Notes under the pieces: generated by a model
The model's database searches: none
What the model saw: only the letters and a program-made list of their open reading frames with translations
Told to the model about the DNA's origin: nothing
Part shown: positions 36,115 to 49,062 of the stretch, in pieces
Layout: every line of letters begins with the position of its first letter
How positions within the stretch are numbered: position 1 is the stretch's first letter
Made by a program: the position numbers and the translations under genes
Source: Varroa destructor
Taxonomy: Eukaryota > Arthropoda > Arachnida > Mesostigmata > Varroidae
Length of the DNA stretch: 64,000 nucleotides
Reading direction: 5' to 3'
NCBI RefSeq assembly: GCF_002443255.2
Contig: NW_019211460.1
Span: forward strand, 28,368,481 to 28,432,480

Positions 36115-38281
36115 GTACAACGTACTTTGTAGTCACCCACGGACATTTCGTATGACAATCCCGCGACTGAAATAAATCTAATTAAGTACATTCGTCGACT
36201 ATTTTAAAAACAGCAACGGGCAGGGTATCTCGCAGTTAGATCTTGCCAAACAGAAAGTACGATACGTCTATGAGCCTCATCGTCGTACGCTATACTGTGC
36301 AAGTCGAAAACGGGCACATGAGACCGGAGGTGAGCAGGCCATATTTTTCTTATCTTTTAGTGAGAAATTTTCCGTTTATCTGCGTCAGTAGAATAGGAGC
36401 ATTACGGTAATGTATGCCCGAGGCCTCGTAGCAATTTCAGTTGTTCGACCTAAAAAAGCCGCCGTCGCTCGACCGCAGTGACAGTCGCTACCCTTCAACC
36501 GAGCAAACGACACCAGCGCATGATGATAATGATCAGCAATAGTCCCAGGTGGGGTTTTGTTGCTCATGCTTTTCTTTTTTTATTCGCAGACAGGTACTTA
36601 CTGTTCCGCTGACCTCATTCTCGCAGAATCCTAAAATACATACAATCAACATAGATCGTGCGAATCGCCGTTCTTCTCCTGAATGCTATAAACAGCTCAG
36701 GCCGTTGTAACTAGAGAGATTGTTAGTTAGATTTTAGCTTGATTTCTTTCAGTGGTCTTTTACGTTATTCTTCCGTCCTCTTCCTGCGCTTTCTCTTTAT
36801 TTGTATGCTTCTTCCGTTCAGTAATAATTTTGTCGATTTCAATAATATCATCGCCTTGTTGACATATTTACGACGAACTCGCCAAGTGAGACAGACGCCG
36901 CCCTGCGTCCAGCCTGACCTCACCAGCTTTGTATCAGCTGGTTGCCCATAGAAGGACGCGCCGTTTGCTCCTAACGTCCGCGCTCCCGCCCTCCCAGCCG
37001 TCTTTTCTGGTAACATCTGCCGGCGCTACATCCGTTATTACTGATATGTTTTCTGTCATTACGATGCTATCCGTCGGATGGTCGATCGAGTAAGCGGCGA
37101 CGTCAAATAGCTGTTCATCAGTGAATCACCACTATGGTCGGCTCTGTTAGTGTCATTCTACATTTTCTGTTACCTGCTGCCTGTGATGAATAGTTGACGC
37201 CTATAGAGACACAATTACGTGACAAAATTTCTTTCTTGAAAAGTCGGCCGGTGTGCTACTCCTTGCCTATCTTGATACGTCATTTTAAGTGATGGTATTC
37301 CAAGGCATCTGCCCAGTTCCTGCTTCAGCTACTTCAGGATTGTACTGCAGCTCCACGATCAAATGAGAATAGTGTTTCAACAAACAGATATTGCACAGAA
37401 ACTTATTAAGGCATATGGTGCCATATAAGGTAATAAACAAGAAGGGTCAGCTGTCTCGAGTCGTTGAGACAGCCACTTCTACCTTACTACCATCAGACAT
37501 GCGCGCCGGTCGTCTCTCGAAGTTCCTCGCTGGTTGGATGAGCCAGAATTCTTCCACAAGCCTCCAACCAGCTATACAAATTTTTCGTTACAACAAATAG
37601 TGCCATATCACCAACCTAAATTCACCGTACCGATGGTAGCTAGCGACCGTGACGTGTAGAGCGGTTTCGTTACCTCTTTTTCTTTGTATCTTCCTGAATG
37701 AAGCTAGCGTAGCTGTTGCCTTTGTCGACAGTGCGGTACGTTATTAGCAAAGGCGGCCACAGCAGATGTAGCCAACCAGTCAGCATTTTCCTGTCTTCAT
37801 AGCATGAGCGCAACTAAATAGCTGAACACGCACATATGTAAAAAGGGGTATCCGCTGCCACGACATTCGGCTTAAAGAAACCATTGCAGGATCTGGATCG
37901 CTTATCGTGGATTGGATTGCACATTGACGAAAAGATGGATAGAAGACAGGTGACAAAACAGACTAAAACACAATGGGGCAGAAAGGTCGACATGAGGAGT
38001 GCAAGAAGCAAGCGTGGAGTAAAAAGTTTAGCGGAACGCTAAACAAGCGAGACCACTAAGTACAACTCGAAAGCTTTGCTAAATAGGACAGAGAAGAAAG
38101 GATACGCGCCGCGATTTCGAAGGCATCCAAAGCAGGGCAGGCGAAGATAGACGATAATAATGCACCACCTCTGCGAGCGACGGCAAGTGGCTTAAACCCA
38201 CAAGCACGTGACCTCGATAACAGTTTTGCCCGTGGTACAGCTGGCCGATAACAACAACCTTTATCGGGGGGAGAAAGAGAA

Positions 38282-38293
38282 GGGGGGGGGGGG
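38282..38293. repeat. G12 homopolymer
   Basis: Twelve guanines on the plus strand inside the GC-rich island; a potential site of sequencing error and of G-rich secondary structure. Confidence 0.85.
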
Positions 38294-40987
38294 TGGAATC
38301 CGCGAAAATTAGCGGAACCACGTGAGACAAGCAAAACTTCAGACTTTTCTTCTTCTACGTGACGCACACGCCCGCTACCATCGTTCCTCCCGACCCTTCT
38401 CGCCAGCTATTGCTTTGCGCCTTCTATCAGCTGCTGCTGCTACTGATCCATATATACCGATTGTCCGGCGTGTCTGTCATTGTTACGTATCTGAGTCGTG
38501 AGCCATCGTCTGATCTTCCTCTCATTCAGTGCGTTTTATCGTGTCTCGATCACAGCAGCGGTAACGGTAGCAGAACAACAATGTCTGCCTGGGTAAAATA
38601 ACTGAAAATATTAATATTAATAGTCGTAGCCATCGTACCTTACGTAAATGGTCACAGCGCTAGCGGCCATAGCGAGTAGTGTTGAGTCTGGATAGACGCC
38701 GGTTGTCATAGTCATGATGCTGGTTGTAGAGGCGGTAGTACCAGCGACCGTAGTGACGGCCGTGAGTTGTCTGTAGGCAGTGGGTAACAGTAGCGGCAAT
38801 CAGCAGTGGCCAGCGGGTGGGCGTGCATAGCATTCAACAAGTGTGTATAGCAAACTGCTGGCGCATGCGCGACGGCTGCCCCAACGATCTAACGACGGGG
38901 TTTGCCCCTCAGGACAAACAATGTTGGTGGCTCCATCTCGTGGCGCAGGACTAGCCAGAAGGCCGGGAGGAGAGTTCACAATGATCCTAGGCATCTCCAA
39001 TTCAGTTTCCAGCTAGCCTGTGCTCGCTCCTGTGGCCACGGCGAATTACAGTCGCAGCCGTACCAGCTGCAATAGTAGAAGGAGTAGTACTTAACGTAAG
39101 CGACAGAACAGGACTAGCAAAAGGACCAATAGGACCAACAGGCGACGATTAACACGGGATAGACAAAAGGCCAACTGAACGGGAAAAAGCTACTGAGAAA
39201 ATCGGGGTGCAGAGTGCAGCATTTGCAGTAGCCGGCAGCCACTACGGAGTCACTGCTTCTATCGCCATTTGTCACTGACCAGCAAGCGTTGATCAGAACG
39301 GATAACCGTGAACCGCAAATGCCGAAGCACGGTCACGACAGCATAGTGCATGCACGTTTAACACGTACGTACGAGGTGCAATAATGGATTATTGACGTCT
39401 TCCTGTCGTTGACAATGTACTACTGCGAGGCAGTGGCAGCTGGCTGACAAGCGGCGACGAGCTGTGGCTCGTCGAACAGCCGATCAAGCCGGCCAAAAAC
39501 AGAAAACGCGGTCAACAACGAAAGTGATCACAACAACAATATCGTCATCATCATCAACAGTTCCAATAACTGGATTAAAAACAACCGTCAAGCATGAGTG
39601 GGACTAAGTGGCGTGTACATGTTGCTTTGCGCCTCCGACGATGAACGACGTCAAAGCGAAAGCCGAAGCCGTCCAGAGGTCTAGTGCGAGCTGATGGATA
39701 AGAAGCAGGCAAAATCAGATCGAGTGATGTTAGATCTGCTCTAGGATAGCCTAAACTGTTTTGGTTTGGCCTCTTCAAGTTGTTGTGGCTTTGAGGACGT
39801 ACGTAAAAACAACAAGGCGCCAATTTTCATAGTAAGATTTTTTCATCCGTTATTGGATAGTGGTGTCTACATTCTGCCGCGGCACTACCTGAAGATTGTT
39901 ATCAGTTGAAGATTACTATCATTATTATTATTAACCGCAAAGAAGTGCGTCTATAAGCGGCCAGGCACAATAGTTAAAACCACGCAGTGATTACTTTGTT
40001 ATTTCACTTCGACCGATAGCTTGTTGCATTTGTTCCTTCTTCCTCACTCGTACGTCAAGCACCAAATCAGAACTATCGTTGTCAAGTAATGAATTATTTC
40101 GCATGTCCGACGTTCAGCCTGATCATTGATGTTTTGCCAGGAAGCGATCAAGTGAGCTAAACCGTTCTCTTCTAGTTCCTCCGGGGGCTATTAGTTAAAC
40201 AATTACTGGCACAATTATCGCTCCCGTCCGAGCACAATATACAAGGATTCCTAGGGCGATGGTTATTACGGCCCCGTTTCATCGAAGCGCTGTGTATGTC
40301 GTTGTTATTCATTTCGTGCTGCCGGGTTTTCAGTGATTTGATAATTACTCAGATCCGTTCCGTCTGTTCCTGTGCCCCTCGATGTATCCTATCCGGCGAA
40401 ATTTTCTTGTCACTACTTTTTGATCCGGCAAACAAGTTTGCGTTCAGCCCTCTGATCAGTTCCGCCACAACAGTTAACTACCGTCCACCGATAACGGCTG
40501 TTCGTGGTCGTTACTTCCAAAGTACCTCCGAAACCAGGTTCCTACTGCTGTTTTCGTTATCAATATCAGTTCTCAAATGTGTTTGCGTCTCATACGAATG
40601 TCGTTAGTTCAAGAATGTGTTGTCAGTTTTAGCGGACATTTATGACGATGATCGACTTAATTATTATTGTGATGTGAGGTTCCATCAGCATAGGATAATT
40701 TTCGTGTAAAGTGCTCCTTTATAAAATCGTGCGTGTTTGTGTTCAAGGAGTGCACTTGCCGATCAGCTGGCAAACGGTCACGATCAGCCAACCAGGCTAT
40801 GCATTTATATAGAGATCCTTATCGACCAGCCGCGAGGATTTGTGGTTAGTGTATGTCTGTGCGTTTATGGTCGTGCTGTTATTACGATCAGCTACTACGA
40901 GTGACTAATTTGAATTGGTTTCTCAAGCGACTGGATTGCTGACTTGGGTCCGTTTTGCCTTTAGTCGCGAGCGAGACGCACGAGCTA

Positions 40988-41206
40988 TCAGAATAAGAAG
41001 CTCACATAAACGGTAACAGTAGAAATCGCACTATGACCGCCAAGCCGCGTCTCCGCCATTCGCAGCCGCCTAGATGGGCACGTCTTGGAACAAAGCGCAT
41101 TAGCTCTCAGCACTCGCTCAGCGCTTGCAGACGACACTGACGTAACCTGTTGTTGTTGAGGGGGCCTCTTGCCGCTACTGTTGCCTGTAGTCCGGGACAG
41201 CCTCAT
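40988..41206 (-). CDS. Candidate first coding exon or short ORF in a GC-rich island
   Basis: ATG at 41206 opens 72 codons: basic Ser/Gln-rich N-terminus (MRLSRTTGNSSGKRPPQQQQ), a cysteine/arginine-rich middle and a hydrophobic end (AISTVTVYVSFLF). A possible donor GTGAGC just after VTVY would leave the hydrophobic stretch to be completed by another exon, as in a signal-anchor protein. Position at the edge of the GC-rich island favours a 5' exon. No family is recognised. Confidence 0.25.
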   Translation of the reverse strand: MRLSRTTGNSSGKRPPQQQQVTSVSSASAERVLRANALCSKTCPSRRLRMAETRLGGHSAISTVTVYVSFLF

Positions 41207-41486
41207 AGTCCATGCACAAGCAATTGTTTTTCTTCTGCATAAATACGCACCTAGGACATGGCTGCATGAGGAAAGGTTCCAATAGCCAGCAGTGTAAAGA
41301 CGACTGATATACTTACTCAAAACGACAAAGAATTAAACGCTCATATGGAGGTAATAATTGAGACCAACATCAGAGACTGAAAAGGGTCATTTAATGACAT
41401 GCTAAAATCTGTTTAGGTAATACTTGCTAGGATCTGACCTGTACAGTTTAGCTACGCTCCCTTAACATATTTATAAAGAACATCTG

Positions 41487-41846
41487 CTAAAACGAGAAGA
41501 TATCGAAAGGTACTGGTGGGCTGATGCTGTTATCGAGTGTGATCACTGTCGATTTGACAATGCTTCGAATTAATTTAGAAGTGACAAAACTTTCCAAGAG
41601 GACTTTACGTCGTGGAAGGGCATACGCTCGATAAGGATTTACTTCTGTTGTGTAAAGGGCCTTTAATGTAAAGTGATGACTAATAGGAACCAGGAGACAG
41701 TAGCAGTGTAGTCTCCACTCGATTTTACATCTGACGGTGGGTAGCAAATTGATCGTGTGTGGAATCGGTCTTCGTTCGTGCGACAATGCCACCAGCTCTG
41801 TATCTATGAAGTTTGAACATCTCATTATTGTCGTCAATACCATCAT
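41487..41846 (-). CDS. Unassigned ORF, 119 residues
   Basis: Tandem ATG codons start a 119-codon frame with no repeats (MMVLTTIMRCSNFIDTELVA at the start, ending PPVPFDIFSF, TAG). It lies just outside the GC-rich island ending near 41.3 kb. It is basic, with a weakly hydrophobic middle. No domain or splice partner is recognised; it may be a chance ORF. Confidence 0.22.
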   Translation of the reverse strand: MMVLTTIMRCSNFIDTELVALSHERRPIPHTINLLPTVRCKIEWRLHCYCLLVPISHHFTLKALYTTEVNPYRAYALPRRKVLLESFVTSKLIRSIVKSTVITLDNSISPPVPFDIFSF

Positions 41847-44800
41847 GACTGTCTAACGAAGTAGAGCCACTCTTTTGCTAGTCCGGCTTCTATGCGCAAT
41901 CGACAAATGTTACATTGAATCTGAAAAAGCATAAGTTTTCATAAGAACACAACTATTAATAAAAATTATACTAATTGTATCCCTAGTCAGCCGGCAAAAA
42001 TTCACTAAAGCAAATCAAACCTCAAAGTATTACACCGATACTTCAGTTGGTAGGCTCACCGGAAATCAATTCGTCCTTAATTTATTCTCATGATTTAACT
42101 TGAAGAGTGGACGATATCCTGTTTAATTTGAATCTGAAAAAGACTGCGTAAGCTCGATTCGGCAGGCAACAGCTGGCGACTGGTATCCGTTGTCCAATGA
42201 AGTGCGCAGCTGTCCTCAGACCAGGAAAAATACTGGTTAAATTGAAAATCGCGCCGTTCCATTAGAGAGATCGGCGTTTCTTTATAGCAACTTGTCGAAT
42301 TTTTGTAGTGGTTACATCCAGGAGGCCTTCATTTATATACTAATAACATATTATTGGTATACGGCTAATAAAGCGTTTTGAAAGGTTTCCTCAGCTAAAT
42401 AATCAATATACTGATCGAAATAAACGGAACCTATGACTTAGAGAAGCAGGTAACGGCCTTGGACCTGAGGACCGTTTCCTGATATCTTAACAAATGGTCG
42501 TGTAGAATAACATTGAGATGAATAACGCAATAAAATTGGGCCTTGTTTACAACCCGTAGCCCCTTTTTCTATCCACACCAAAACCACTACGTGCTTCTAC
42601 GCATTGCATATGTGGCGGAATAAAACTAGTTTCAGAAACATTAAAATTTGCGTCTCTTTCAATACAGCTCATCTACTTTGTTCGACGATTTTTGTGCTGT
42701 TCTTACCAGTTAGAAGAAACGATTCTCAACTAGTTTTCTATTTATCAAACGACGCATACGAGGTGGTGCATGGCTAGCGTGAACCTACTTGTATCTCAAC
42801 TTGGATAAGTTGACTAATTATACAGTGAAGTTTACAGTTCCTCTTTAGTCACTGGAAGGAATTGATAATACGATCTTGACAGCTACATAAGCACGTGCGT
42901 CAATCTAAGACCGCTTTGGATGCAAATTTTCCCGTTCGGCAGGACAAACACAAACACTGGCTCGTTACCAGAAAATATGGCCTGGCGGACATCTAAGCTG
43001 CAGATTCATTGCGGACACGTAGAGCTAATCAATTTTAGTCTACATGCGTGTGTGTTTGTATCAAATAACAAAAAAAAAACTCGGATAACTTTTAAAAAGT
43101 AACTAAACTTGAACCTTTGAAGAAAGCGTGTTTTTTTAATGGCCCTCGACTAAATTGCCCCGCAACGTTTGGCTTTGAAGTCTCCTCGGACAAGGTGTGC
43201 GAGCCCGGCCTCCTAGCTACGTAATCCACCCATACGCATTGCCCCGGTTTCGTTATAGTTCCTCTTACCGCAAAGGTACTTTGTTGTGAGAAAGTTATCT
43301 ATTGAATTATTCTGCGCTGATGTCCTGATTTGTGACTCAAGAGAGACGGGCCATGCAACAAGCCCTAATAGCGCCTTACTTATAACTAGAACAAAATTTA
43401 GTTATGCAAATTCTTAAATGAACATCAACTTTAAGATAATCGAAACGCTATTAAACTTGATCGTACGCTGTAATTAAGGAAACGTGCATAGTAAAAAGAG
43501 AGAATACACTCGTTGTCTCGTCCCTCAGTTTAACATCGAGGAGCTAACACAGTCTTCTAAAACTAAACAATACCACATAACAGCAACCAACACATTATAG
43601 GCGAGTGTTGATTAGAGTATGCTAGCATTACCTGCACACCATTTTATCATCGCCGTTCTATAAAAGTGATCGATCCGTGTAGAATCTCGTGCACATAATA
43701 TTACACTCGTAGCATATTATGTTATATTGAAACATTAATGTACGGATTCATTTGCAAGGGCGCTAAGCTAATAGTGACCAACAGAGCTGCGTTTTAGGAC
43801 CAGGGTGAAACAAGTTATGTAGACCACTACATGTAACCCAGGATTCCTTTGGGTAATGCCAAAAGAAAAGATTGAAAATACTAATTTATTTCAGGGTACA
43901 GCTTGGTCTGTTAAAACTCTGCGTATATACTCTGCAGGGTAAAACAGGCGACGATGTTCCTGCTCTCGTTGCACCGCACGACAACAGAGAACAAATTTTC
44001 CCTTTGTGGCTTTGTTGACAGACGGGTTTTCTCGCACGAAATCATTAGCGGCATATATGGCTTTATTTTTGGCTGGTATAGCCCAGTTTTTTGAGACTCG
44101 GTGGGCTATGGAATGGAGTCTTTAACATTATTGAATTGTTCAAGTCGTTTGTAAGTTGCGCGGTGAAATGTTTTCTGGAAACACACTGGTCTCAGCGGCA
44201 GTCTCATGATATCCTAAATAATTGGTGAATGGATCAATAATAAAATAGGACAAATTTTAAAATATTGCGTCCTCGTCTTATTGTTGTATAGGACTGAACA
44301 GCGTCGAAAGAGCGAATAAGCCCATTCATTGTCGAATAGAACTCTGGCATTCTCAATCATATGTGTCCAGTCGTTATAGACAATCCACATCAATCATCGA
44401 AGTATTCTGAATATTGGACTCAGAGCACCGTCTAAATAACTACTACCACTCTCCAGAAAAATATAAATAGATTTTCCTCGTAGTTATTCGATCTGTGACA
44501 GCTTCGAGGCTAATATTGATTGAGTGTTGTATTTTATTTACTTACTGGCAACGTAGAGGCAAATCTTAAGTCAGACGTAAGAAAGTACGACAGGTCGAAT
44601 GAATCCTCCCAAATTTGCAGAGTTTAGTGAGCTTCAATCGTTTTTGTTAACGTTTTCTTTAGTTCTGTGAAAGGAAGGTCGTATTAAATAGAAATGCAAA
44701 AGAAATTTTGTTGTCTGCATATTGACATGTATATGATTTAACGTTTCACACAGAGAAGATTATTAAAAGTATGTCGTTTGAATATATGATACAACGGTTT

Positions 44801-47386
44801 TTAGACAAACTAATTTGAGATCAGCACACATTGGCCCAAAAACAAGTGATACGGTTAGCAGTACTAACAGTGCCGTGTTTTCGCCTATCTCAAAAACTCA
44901 CATGTCACATATCAGTACTTTATTCAGTTATCGTTATCGCATTCGTTCGTGCATATAAATCGTAGTCTATCTGCCATTATGACCTGTATAATGCAGCCTG
45001 ATAAGTATCTGCACACTGCACGTTATCATACAGTGGGATATCACTGATACATGCAAGGTAATACAATTACGCACGACGCTTTTACGAGTGAATTAATTTG
45101 AAAAAAATTTAATAGTTTGAATATTCTAAAAGTATTCAGTCTCGATACAAATATTGCATCTTCCCTACTAGGTTGGTGCTGGGAAGATCGAAAATATATG
45201 GTTGGTAGTAAGTTATGCTTTGATACATTTCCCTGTTGGCGTCTTGCGTTCGAGTTGTCTACGCGGGCACCGCCACTGTAAAATTATCAATAGCAGTACT
45301 CATGTTATTAATCATGTGCGATGATGCGAAATCGATTAATTAAAAACATGCTTGTACTCCATATCGTTCGTAAATGAGCGGGGGATTAGCAGACAGCCAA
45401 ATAGTAAATACGGCAGCATTTGCGATGATGCAACGTAACCCTGTGATACTGTCCTTCTTTAGAAATTTATTGCCGATGATGGGAATCGATTAAAGTGGCA
45501 CCAGCAAGTGTCGTACAGAATATGGATGACATTTCTTGTTGACGAACCTAGCACTGAGACGGCTAATCAAAGAACTTGAAGGGACTGGCTCGTGGATAAA
45601 GTGAGGCCAGGGATCACAAGTCAAACGAATCAACCACAACACAGAGGTAGCTCGGAGCGGCGTAGGTGTCGGCCCAATGACCTCAACGCAACGACAAATC
45701 GGCCTATTAAGGAACACTGCGCTACATATTTTGGCGAAAGGGTCGCATCTTCATTTCTACGGAACACAGTCGATCCATTAATTAATCACCACAAGCGTTG
45801 TTTATTCGCTGATTACACGTTGGACCGCACAACAAATGCAGTCGATCTCTCTCATCCCCTACTCTGTTCTAGTGAAACCCATTTTTAGCTGAATTGTTAT
45901 GAGAGCACAAAGTATCCTCATTTGGGGTACAAAGAACCCAACAAAATCCGTTAAGGAATAAACTTGCCCACAAAGGGCTACTGTGTAGTACGACTTGTAG
46001 AGCACAGGTGTCATTAAGTGCTTGCATTTTTGAGCATGGTGATAGCATGACAGCAAAAGTCACTAAGGAACCCTAGCGCGACATCTTGAATACTATTCTG
46101 TGTACCGAAATAAGCATGCTGGACGTAAGTGATCTATAGTTTCAGCAAACGATCTGTTTGCTGAGAGCTGTGTCCCCAAACCACCAGATCTTGTTACGCG
46201 GACCGGACTGGGCAAAAAATCTTTATTTTCCATTCGAGGGCATTATTGTACAATGAAATACAAGATTTTGGCTGATTTTCTACTATTGTTATTATTATTA
46301 CCTGCTAGTTTTTGCAAATAATGAGTAAATCAAAGATCATTTTTCTCAGCCTAGAAAAGGCAACGCAACGAACGTCAAGTTGGTTTTCCAGCACACACAT
46401 TTGTAGTCGTATGAGCGTCCGCGAGACAATTTTCCCGCGTTACAAGGTGAAACACTGTATATGAATTCTTTCTATGTATTCGTACTCAACACATATGGGG
46501 CCGCAGTATTCGCATGTATCGAAAAACGCCGACGTTATGTTGAATCAATGTACACCCTTTTGGGAACCGTTGCCAAATCAACGCAAAAGGGGGCTTTAGA
46601 TATCGAGGACTAGTGGAAACTGAGAATGGGACAATTATTAATAGCTATTATTTTATTACACCTAGAATGAAATGACCTGTCGAAAGGACACTTTTGCTAG
46701 TTTCTTATTTATTAGAAATGATCTCTATTACATCACCCGGATTTTTTGGAGGCTATACATTTCGAGACAGATAGCTTCAAAAGCAGACGAAAAGTTTCCA
46801 CAAGCAGTTTTCTACTCTATCTAGGAGCCAAGCGTAGAACTATAGCAAATATGATGTGTGCTTTTACCCATTAATCGGCTTTATTTTTGGGCCATAGGAT
46901 GACCGTTTGTATCGTTAGGCTAAGGTCCGTTATAAGCTGAGTCTCGCTCGAGTGACATTTTAATTGTGTTATGCGATGAACAGAACTTAGTAATATCTTT
47001 TGAGGGTGATATAATGGTCTGTTTAGTTCAGAAGTGATTGCTCAAAAGAACTTGCCTTGCATTGTTAATTAAAGTTATCTTTTGTTCACTCAGCCGATGA
47101 GATTGCTATTAGCGGCTATAAAACTGTTGGTAGTGCAACTGATAATTTTTCAGACTACATGAAGAAATACTAGCGATTATATCGGAAAGAACGTGACACA
47201 GGATCCGTCATGTTTGGCCAGTTGGTAAGAGTCATTATCCGAACGGCTAATTATATTATCGATTCAGACAACAGTTGAAAAATAGATGGTAATATCGTGA
47301 AATCTAGCAACTTTGCACTGATAGAACAGCTTTACTCCACTCTGTTAATTGAAATAATGCTTATATACATTAGGATGTGAAGATAT
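41847..47386. other. Intergenic, no supported gene
   Basis: AT-rich, with a GC-richer patch near 45590-45890 that is open on both strands but unrecognised. A perfect nine-base-stem hairpin (TCAGCAAAC/GTTTGCTGA, five-base loop) lies near 46141-46163. Confidence 0.5.
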
Positions 47387-47464
47387 TTTATTGCAGAAAT
47401 ATTAAGATCATCAAAACACGTAAGAGATGAACTCTCAGGAGAGAGTGGCAAAAAATCAACCGGC

Positions 47465-47709
47465 CTATAACAAAATCCTTGATTTACTTACGCCAACATA
47501 CGAACGGTTAACGGCCTGTATTCCATAGGCCTCCGTGTACACTGTACAATGTGCATCGAAAAAAAACTGCGAATAAACTGTTCAAACGGATAAGTTGAGT
47601 ATATCTTCCTTGTTCCAAGTAACACTGTAGCTGGCATCCTCAAAGTTACTGTTTACGAAAGCTGACTTACCTACGAACTGCTCCTGACACATATTTAATT
47701 TAGTAATTA
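47465..47709 (-). CDS. Candidate 3' end of a minus-strand gene (two exons)
   Basis: Exon 47709-47671 has the acceptor CTGTTTTTTCAG and the strong donor GTAAGT; one frame is open (ITKLNMCQEQFV, ending phase 1). The next exon, 47541-47465, has a T-rich acceptor tract; the phase joins and gives VYTEAYGIQAVNRSYVG then VSKSRILL and TAG. AATAAA follows on the minus strand at 47392-47387, 73 bases after the stop. Splice signals, matching phases and the polyadenylation signal agree, but the exons are short, no upstream exon was found and no family is recognised. Confidence 0.3.
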
Positions 47710-48339
47710 CTGAAAAAACAGATTTTACATTGCTGAAACAAACTAGTAGAAAGAAGTTTACCCGCTGTTAAGGTAAAAAAAAAAGATAAATAAAATTACT
47801 CATTCGTACGTCTATCCTCAAATATATATCTTCCCTTAGAGATACATAGGTTATTTTACGTCGAAAAGATTTCATAATCATTTTTTCAACTAATTAAAGG
47901 CATAATTTTTTCGTGCCTAGGAAACGTGTCGAAAACTAGCATGATTTGCCATTCGGCTAGGAAATTTGTTTAGGCGGAATAAAGCGGTAACTGTGTTAAA
48001 AAAAAAATCGTTGTAGCTTGTTGTGAGTCCTCAACGAAACAAACGGTCTCCCAATTATAATTTAGGCCTTCGTCTCTATTTTTCGATATACTACTTGCAC
48101 TTCATCGCATCCGAAATGCAATTACCTGTGAAGCAAAAATATATAAGTACGACCTCAGCCTCAATGTACAAAGCAATTATTGCTAACTAACCGGCATATA
48201 GAGTTGACTTGTTCGGCTGTGAAAGATGGTGACACAGTAAACGGTGGTCAACGGTGCGCGCTTATTAGATATCTATTGCTGATTATTCAAATAGAAAACT
48301 AGTGACTTGTCGAACGTTCATGGAAATTTATATTGTCAA

Positions 48340-48800
48340 AGGATATACATTTCGAGAAGAAGCTTCGCTACGCGTGGCGGCATCGGCGGCGTGACCGCTG
48401 CATGCAACCTTAACGCCTGCGTCCTTTCTCTCTTTGCTGCAGTGTTATCCTCCACCATTGCTCCAAATGGTTCACGTTCAGCAACCCTATAACGTCCGTG
48501 TCACGATGTACGCCTGCCGTTAGCCGATCGCGGCGTTGCCGCTGGTCCGTTCGCTCGCTTTGACCCTGGCTTGCGTTCTCCAAAGGCGAGCAGAGGGACT
48601 ACACGCAGAGGAATGGAGAAAGAGAGACAGCGCGTGAGCGGAACAAGGGCGGACGGACAAAGAAAACGACAGACTTCATCGACGGCACTTTCAAGCCGCC
48701 ACGCCGTGCGCCCGTTGCGTTACTCGTACCAACACTAACGATAGTGCTCCAATATCCGAGAAGTGATTAATAGATTATTAACAACTATACTGTAAGACAG
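48340..48800. promoter_or_regulatory. GC-rich island, promoter-like
   Basis: CpG-dense block (GGCATCGGCGGCGTGACCGC near 48376, then GCCGATCGCGGCGTTGCCGC near 48521) between AT-rich flanks, changing to a purine-rich stretch at 48600-48665. Short open frames exist on both strands but none has convincing exon boundaries. Likely a promoter or 5' UTR. Confidence 0.3.
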
Positions 48801-49032
48801 CTTCTTCTTAATTGGAACCTTGGCCTGATGCTCGTCGTTGAATTCTATAAAATGGCGACTGTTAGAGCTGGCAGGGTGTATCCTCTCCTGTCATGCATTC
48901 TTCTATAGGATGGGAGGGATCTGTCCCACCTTGGTCTCCTTTCACGCATGATCCCCCCAAAGAGACAAACAAGAAGCATCTGAGACCTAAGACAGGCTAT
49001 GCTTGCTGTTAGAACGTACCAGACGAGCAGGT

Positions 49033-49062
49033 ATACCATACCATACAATACAATACAACATA
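49033..49062. repeat. Pentanucleotide repeat (ACCAT/ACAAT)
   Basis: Tandem five-base units drifting from ACCAT to ACAAT to ACAAC, five copies in all. Confidence 0.75.

Larger units (their letters stand above)
32827..37399. other. Intergenic, no supported gene
   Basis: Holds the tandem/hairpin repeat at 34729-34819 and the TA repeat at 36099. From about 35000 to 35940 the plus strand is pyrimidine-rich, keeping a 163-codon frame open (35449-35940) that has no ATG for its first two thirds. GC-richer DNA resumes from about 36400. Confidence 0.5.
37400..41340. promoter_or_regulatory. GC-rich, promoter-like island
   Basis: This is the longest GC-richer stretch in the window, with frequent CpG, a perfect palindromic NRF1 core GCGCATGCGC at 38861-38870, a G12 run at 38282-38293 and many short open frames on both strands. 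CAN-type triplets (CAACAACAATATCGTCATCA near 39530) look like an arthropod 5' UTR. No coding exon could be assigned with confidence except the candidate at 40988-41206. It probably marks the start of a gene whose body is not resolved here. Confidence 0.4.

Noticed and set aside
36385..37016. Minus-strand spliced gene using frames at 36765-37016, 36600-36630 and 36385-36567
   Set aside because: The last acceptor would be a purine-only tract (AAAAAAAGAAAAG), which is not a credible splice site.
45490..45888. Overlapping open frames on both strands
   Set aside because: Both are unrecognised; mutual openness points to GC-richer composition rather than two genes.
47465..47491. An intron between GTAAGT at 47491 and TATAG at 47465 giving an earlier stop
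   Set aside because: It would be 27 bases long, too short for spliceosomal splicing; reading straight through to TAG is simpler.
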